Shown here: in pieces, positions 61,537 to 64,000 of the stretch | Layout: each line of letters opens with the position of its first letter | Position numbering within the stretch: the first letter of the stretch is position 1 | Assembly (NCBI RefSeq): GCF_003067705.1 | Contig: NZ_QANL01000002.1 | Location: forward strand, 310,001-374,000 | Length of the DNA: 64,000 nucleotides | Direction of reading: 5' to 3' | From: Planctomonas deserti | GTDB lineage: Bacteria; Actinomycetota; Actinomycetes; Actinomycetales; Microbacteriaceae | Program-made: the position numbers and the translations under genes | Notes under the pieces: generated by a model | What the model was told of the DNA's origin: nothing | The model's database searches: none | Seen by the model: the letters and a program-made list of their open reading frames with translations, nothing else

Positions 61537-62981
61537 CCGGCGTGCTCGTGATCGGCGCCGGTCCCGCGGGGCTCGCGGCAGCCCGGGCGGCGCTGCGGGC
61601 GGGCGCCTCCGTCACGCTCCTCGACTCGTCCGACCAGCTGGGCGGGCAGTACTGGCGCCACCTTCCCGACTCGCGGGCGGGCGTCCGCGAGGACCGCCTG
61701 CACCACGGCTGGGACCGGTTCCGCGCGCTGCAGGACGAGCTCCTGGAGCACCCCGGCTGCGAGGTCGTCCCCTCGGCGCAGGTCTGGGCGATCGAGCGAC
61801 TCGACGAGGGGCTCGTCGTGCACGTCCACGTCGGGCCGCCGGACGGCAACCGGCGCCCGTCGCGCGAGCTCACCCCGGACGCGATCGTGATCGCGACGGG
61901 CGCCTACGACCGCACCCTCCCCTTCCCCGGCTGGGACCTGCCCGGGGTGTTCTCCGCGGGCGCGGCGCAGGCGCTCGCGAAGGGCGAGCGCGTGGCCGTC
62001 GGCGGCCGGGTCGTCGTCGCCGGGGCGGGCCCGTTCCTCCTCCCGGTCGCGGCCTCGCTCGCCCAGACGGGAGCCCGTGTCCTCGGCGTGTACGAGGCGA
62101 GCCGCCCCCGGGCCCTCGCCCGGGGCTGGCTGCCGCGGCCCTGGCGGCTGCTCGGAGCGACGTCGAAGTTCGGCGAGCTGGCCTCCTACGCACTGTCGCA
62201 CGTGCGCCACCGCATCCCGTACCGCGTCGGCCACGCCGTCATCGCCGCCCACGGCACTGACCGGGTCGAGCAGGTGACCGTCGCGCGACTCGACGCCCGC
62301 TGGGCGCCGATCCCGGGCACCGAACGGCGGATCGACGCGGACGCCGTGTGCGTGAGCCACGGGTTCACCCCGCGCATCGAGCTGGCCATCGCGGCCGGCT
62401 GCGACATCCGCCCCGACCGCTTCGTCCGGGTGGACGACCGGCAGCACACCAGCGTGCCCGGCGTGTTCGCCGCGGGGGAGATCACCGGCATCGGCGGCGT
62501 CGACGCCGCGCTCGCCGAGGGCGCGATCGCGGGCCACGGCGCGGCCGGGGGAGGGGCGGACGACCCGGCCGTGCGCCGCGATCTCGCGAGGCGCGCGACG
62601 TTCACCGACTTCGCCGCCCGCATCGAGGCCGCGCACGGCATCCGGCCCGGCTGGACCGGCTGGCTGCGCCCCGACACGCTCGTCTGCCGGTGCGAGGAGG
62701 TGCCCTACGGGCGCCTGCGGGAGACCGGCCGCGCCACGTGCTCGACGAGTCTCCGCTCCCTGAAGCTCAGCACCCGCGCCGGGCTCGGCATCTGCCAGGG
62801 GCGGGTCTGCGGCCGCACGGTCGAGGACCTGCTCGGCAGGGAGAGCCCCGGCGGACTCCTCGACGGCACATCGACGGATCGCCGTCCCATCGCTTCCCCC
62901 GTGCGCATCGGCGAGCTCGCCGCGGCGCACGGGCGGCACACCAGCGCGGCTACCGACGCCGCGCGGCATCAGCACCAGTAG
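61533..62981 (+). CDS. NAD(P)/FAD-dependent oxidoreductase with BFD-like cluster, complex subunit
   Basis: A 482-residue flavoprotein. VLVIGAGPAGLAAARAALR is the FAD motif; a second Rossmann motif is VVVAGAGPFLLPVAASLA. The carboxyl-terminal BFD-like [2Fe-2S] domain is marked by Cys385, Cys387, Cys421 and Cys426 (VCRCEE, then ICQGRVCG). Such proteins form the alpha/electron-transfer subunit beside a DadA-like and a small 2Fe-2S subunit, as in D-Hyp dehydrogenase or HcnABC. Start is a GTG overlapping the preceding stop (GTGA). Confidence 0.88.
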   Translation: MTGVLVIGAGPAGLAAARAALRAGASVTLLDSSDQLGGQYWRHLPDSRAGVREDRLHHGWDRFRALQDELLEHPGCEVVPSAQVWAIERLDEGLVVHVHVGPPDGNRRPSRELTPDAIVIATGAYDRTLPFPGWDLPGVFSAGAAQALAKGERVAVGGRVVVAGAGPFLLPVAASLAQTGARVLGVYEASRPRALARGWLPRPWRLLGATSKFGELASYALSHVRHRIPYRVGHAVIAAHGTDRVEQVTVARLDARWAPIPGTERRIDADAVCVSHGFTPRIELAIAAGCDIRPDRFVRVDDRQHTSVPGVFAAGEITGIGGVDAALAEGAIAGHGAAGGGADDPAVRRDLARRATFTDFAARIEAAHGIRPGWTGWLRPDTLVCRCEEVPYGRLRETGRATCSTSLRSLKLSTRAGLGICQGRVCGRTVEDLLGRESPGGLLDGTSTDRRPIASPVRIGELAAAHGRHTSAATDAARHQHQ

Positions 62982-63000
62982 AAATCCTGAAAGGATCAGC

Positions 63001-63936
63001 ATGTCCGACAGCTCGTTCGACCTCGGCGGGGTCATCGTCGCCACAACGCTCGCGTTCAAGGAGGACTCGTCCGCGCCAGCCGGCCTCGCGGTGGACTACG
63101 ACCGCTTCGCGGAGCACTGCAACTTCCTCATCGAGAACGGCTGCCGCGGCGTCGGGCCGAACGGCTCGCTCGGCGAGTACTCGTCGCTGACCGACGAGGA
63201 GCGCCGGAAGGTCATCCAGGTGGCCGTCGAGGCCGTCGACGGCCGCGGCCTCGTCGTGGCGGGCGTGCACGGCGTCGGCTCCCACCAGGCGCGGCAGTGG
63301 GCGGAGTACGCGAAGGAGGACGGCGCGGACGGCGTGCTCTGCCTCCCGCCCACCCTCTACCGCGCGAACCGCTCCGAGGTCGTCGCCCACTTCCGGGCGG
63401 TGAGCGAGGTCGGGCTCCCCGTCATGATGTACAACAACCCCATCGACACGAAGGTCGACCTGACGCCCGACCTGGTCGCCGAGCTCGCCCAGCTCGAGAA
63501 CATCGTCGCGATCAAGGAGTTCAGCGGTGACATCCGCAGGGTCTTCGAGATCCAGGAGCTCTGCGACATCGACGTGATCGCGGGCGCGGACGACCTCCTC
63601 TTCGAGTCGCTCGTCGACGGCGCGGTCGGCTGGTTCGCCGGCTACCCCAACGCCTTCCCCCGCGAGGCCGTCGAGATCTACACGCTCGTCCGGGAGGGAC
63701 GCATCGACGAGGCACGCGATCTCTACCGCAACGTCGTCGCGGTGTTCCGCTGGGACTCGAAGACCGAGTTCGTGCAGGCGATCAAGCTGTCCATCGACAT
63801 CACCGGCCAGAGCTACGGTGGGGTGACCCGCCCGCCCCGCGGACCCCTCTCGCCGGAGCACGAGGCGCTCGTGCGCCGGGACACGCAGAAGGCGCTCGAC
63901 TACATCGCCTCCCGCAACCGGGTGGGCGCGCTCTAG
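63001..63936 (+). CDS. Dihydrodipicolinate-synthase-family protein, probable pyrroline-4-hydroxy-2-carboxylate deaminase
   Basis: A 311-residue class I TIM-barrel lyase. The Schiff-base Lys172 (IVAIKEFSGD) and Tyr144 (MMYNNP) are intact, as is the GPNGSLGEYSSLT substrate loop. DapA-family members in hydroxyproline operons deaminate the product of D-Hyp oxidation to 2-oxoglutarate semialdehyde. AAAGGATCAGC precedes the ATG at 63001. The gene follows the oxidoreductase subunits at 19 bases and is itself 33 bases before the putative epimerase. The family call is certain; the reaction is inferred. Confidence 0.8.
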   Translation: MSDSSFDLGGVIVATTLAFKEDSSAPAGLAVDYDRFAEHCNFLIENGCRGVGPNGSLGEYSSLTDEERRKVIQVAVEAVDGRGLVVAGVHGVGSHQARQWAEYAKEDGADGVLCLPPTLYRANRSEVVAHFRAVSEVGLPVMMYNNPIDTKVDLTPDLVAELAQLENIVAIKEFSGDIRRVFEIQELCDIDVIAGADDLLFESLVDGAVGWFAGYPNAFPREAVEIYTLVREGRIDEARDLYRNVVAVFRWDSKTEFVQAIKLSIDITGQSYGGVTRPPRGPLSPEHEALVRRDTQKALDYIASRNRVGAL

Positions 63937-63969
63937 CGCGGGGACGACGGCGCGGCACGGAAGGACGCA

Positions 63970-64000
63970 ATGAGATCGAAGCGGATGTTCACGGCCGTCG
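63970..64000 (+). CDS. 5' end of a proline-racemase-family protein, probable hydroxyproline 2-epimerase (partial)
   Basis: The final 31 bases begin an open frame ATG at 63970 coding MRSKRMFTAV before the window ends. GGAAGGACGCA just upstream is a good ribosome binding site. Proline racemase/4-hydroxyproline epimerase proteins often begin with a similar MR-K-K/R-hydrophobic strand leading to DSHTEG. The enzyme would interconvert trans-4-hydroxy-L-proline and cis-4-hydroxy-D-proline, the step missing from this operon. Ten residues cannot prove the call. Confidence 0.5.
   Translation, partial: MRSKRMFTAV

Overview
The window is about 70% G+C, with tight operons, frequent ATGA/GTGA gene overlaps and strong GGAGG-type ribosome binding sites. 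The gene content (Cgl0159-type iol gene, DUF222/HNH endonuclease, DUF6153 protein, 6C-like RNAs) points to a high-G+C actinobacterium, most likely a plant- or soil-associated member of the Microbacteriaceae. That taxonomic call is an inference from gene content, not a measurement.

Layout. 0.2-21.7 kb is mixed housekeeping and accessory DNA: SDR and aldo/keto reductases, a YbdK-type carboxylate-amine ligase translationally coupled to an M20 dipeptidase, PPK2, a GH20 hexosaminidase, a YbaK-type deacylase, a flavin amine oxidase, an NmrA-like protein, an SDR gene with a frameshift, glutaminase, a secreted NucH-type nuclease with calcium-binding repeats, an acyl-CoA synthetase, a GH16-like protein, a CbxX-type AAA ATPase and an O-methyltransferase. 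21.8-42.2 kb is a complete myo-inositol catabolic locus: iolC, a Cgl0159-type aldolase candidate, iolA, iolB, iolD, iolE, iolG and iolH, then (after a repeat array and an HNH endonuclease) a tautomerase, a transaldolase-family protein, a sugar-porter permease, two further Gfo/Idh/MocA dehydrogenases, a TIM-barrel epimerase and a LacI regulator. A 13-bp motif resembling TATGTCCTGTCAA lies in front of four of its transcription units.

42.2-47.7 kb holds small genes: DUF305, DUF6153, GrpB, a manganese (yybP-ykoY-type) riboswitch with mntP, DUF1232, STAS, DUF1622 and a HAD phosphatase. A 258-bp near-perfect direct repeat (43640-43897 and 45812-46069) encodes two copies of what looks like the actinobacterial 6C small RNA: three hairpins, each presenting exactly six cytosines in its loop.

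47.8-64 kb is the most interesting part: a locus that looks designed to use hydroxyproline-rich plant glycoproteins such as extensins. It contains a GH127 beta-L-arabinofuranosidase with every catalytic and zinc residue conserved, a five-gene dipeptide/oligopeptide ABC transporter, a prolyl-aminopeptidase-like hydrolase, an aminopeptidase P, a GntR/FCD regulator, a three-subunit D-hydroxyproline-dehydrogenase-like flavoenzyme, a DapA-family deaminase candidate and, cut by the right edge, the first ten codons of what is probably a hydroxyproline 2-epimerase. A TAATATGTCA motif with TGTCA/TGACA inverted repeats precedes both the GH127 gene and the oxidative genes, tying the halves together under the GntR regulator. 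I infer the pathway: remove arabinose from Hyp-O-arabinosides, import the peptides, release Pro/Hyp, epimerise and oxidise Hyp, and deaminate the product towards 2-oxoglutarate.
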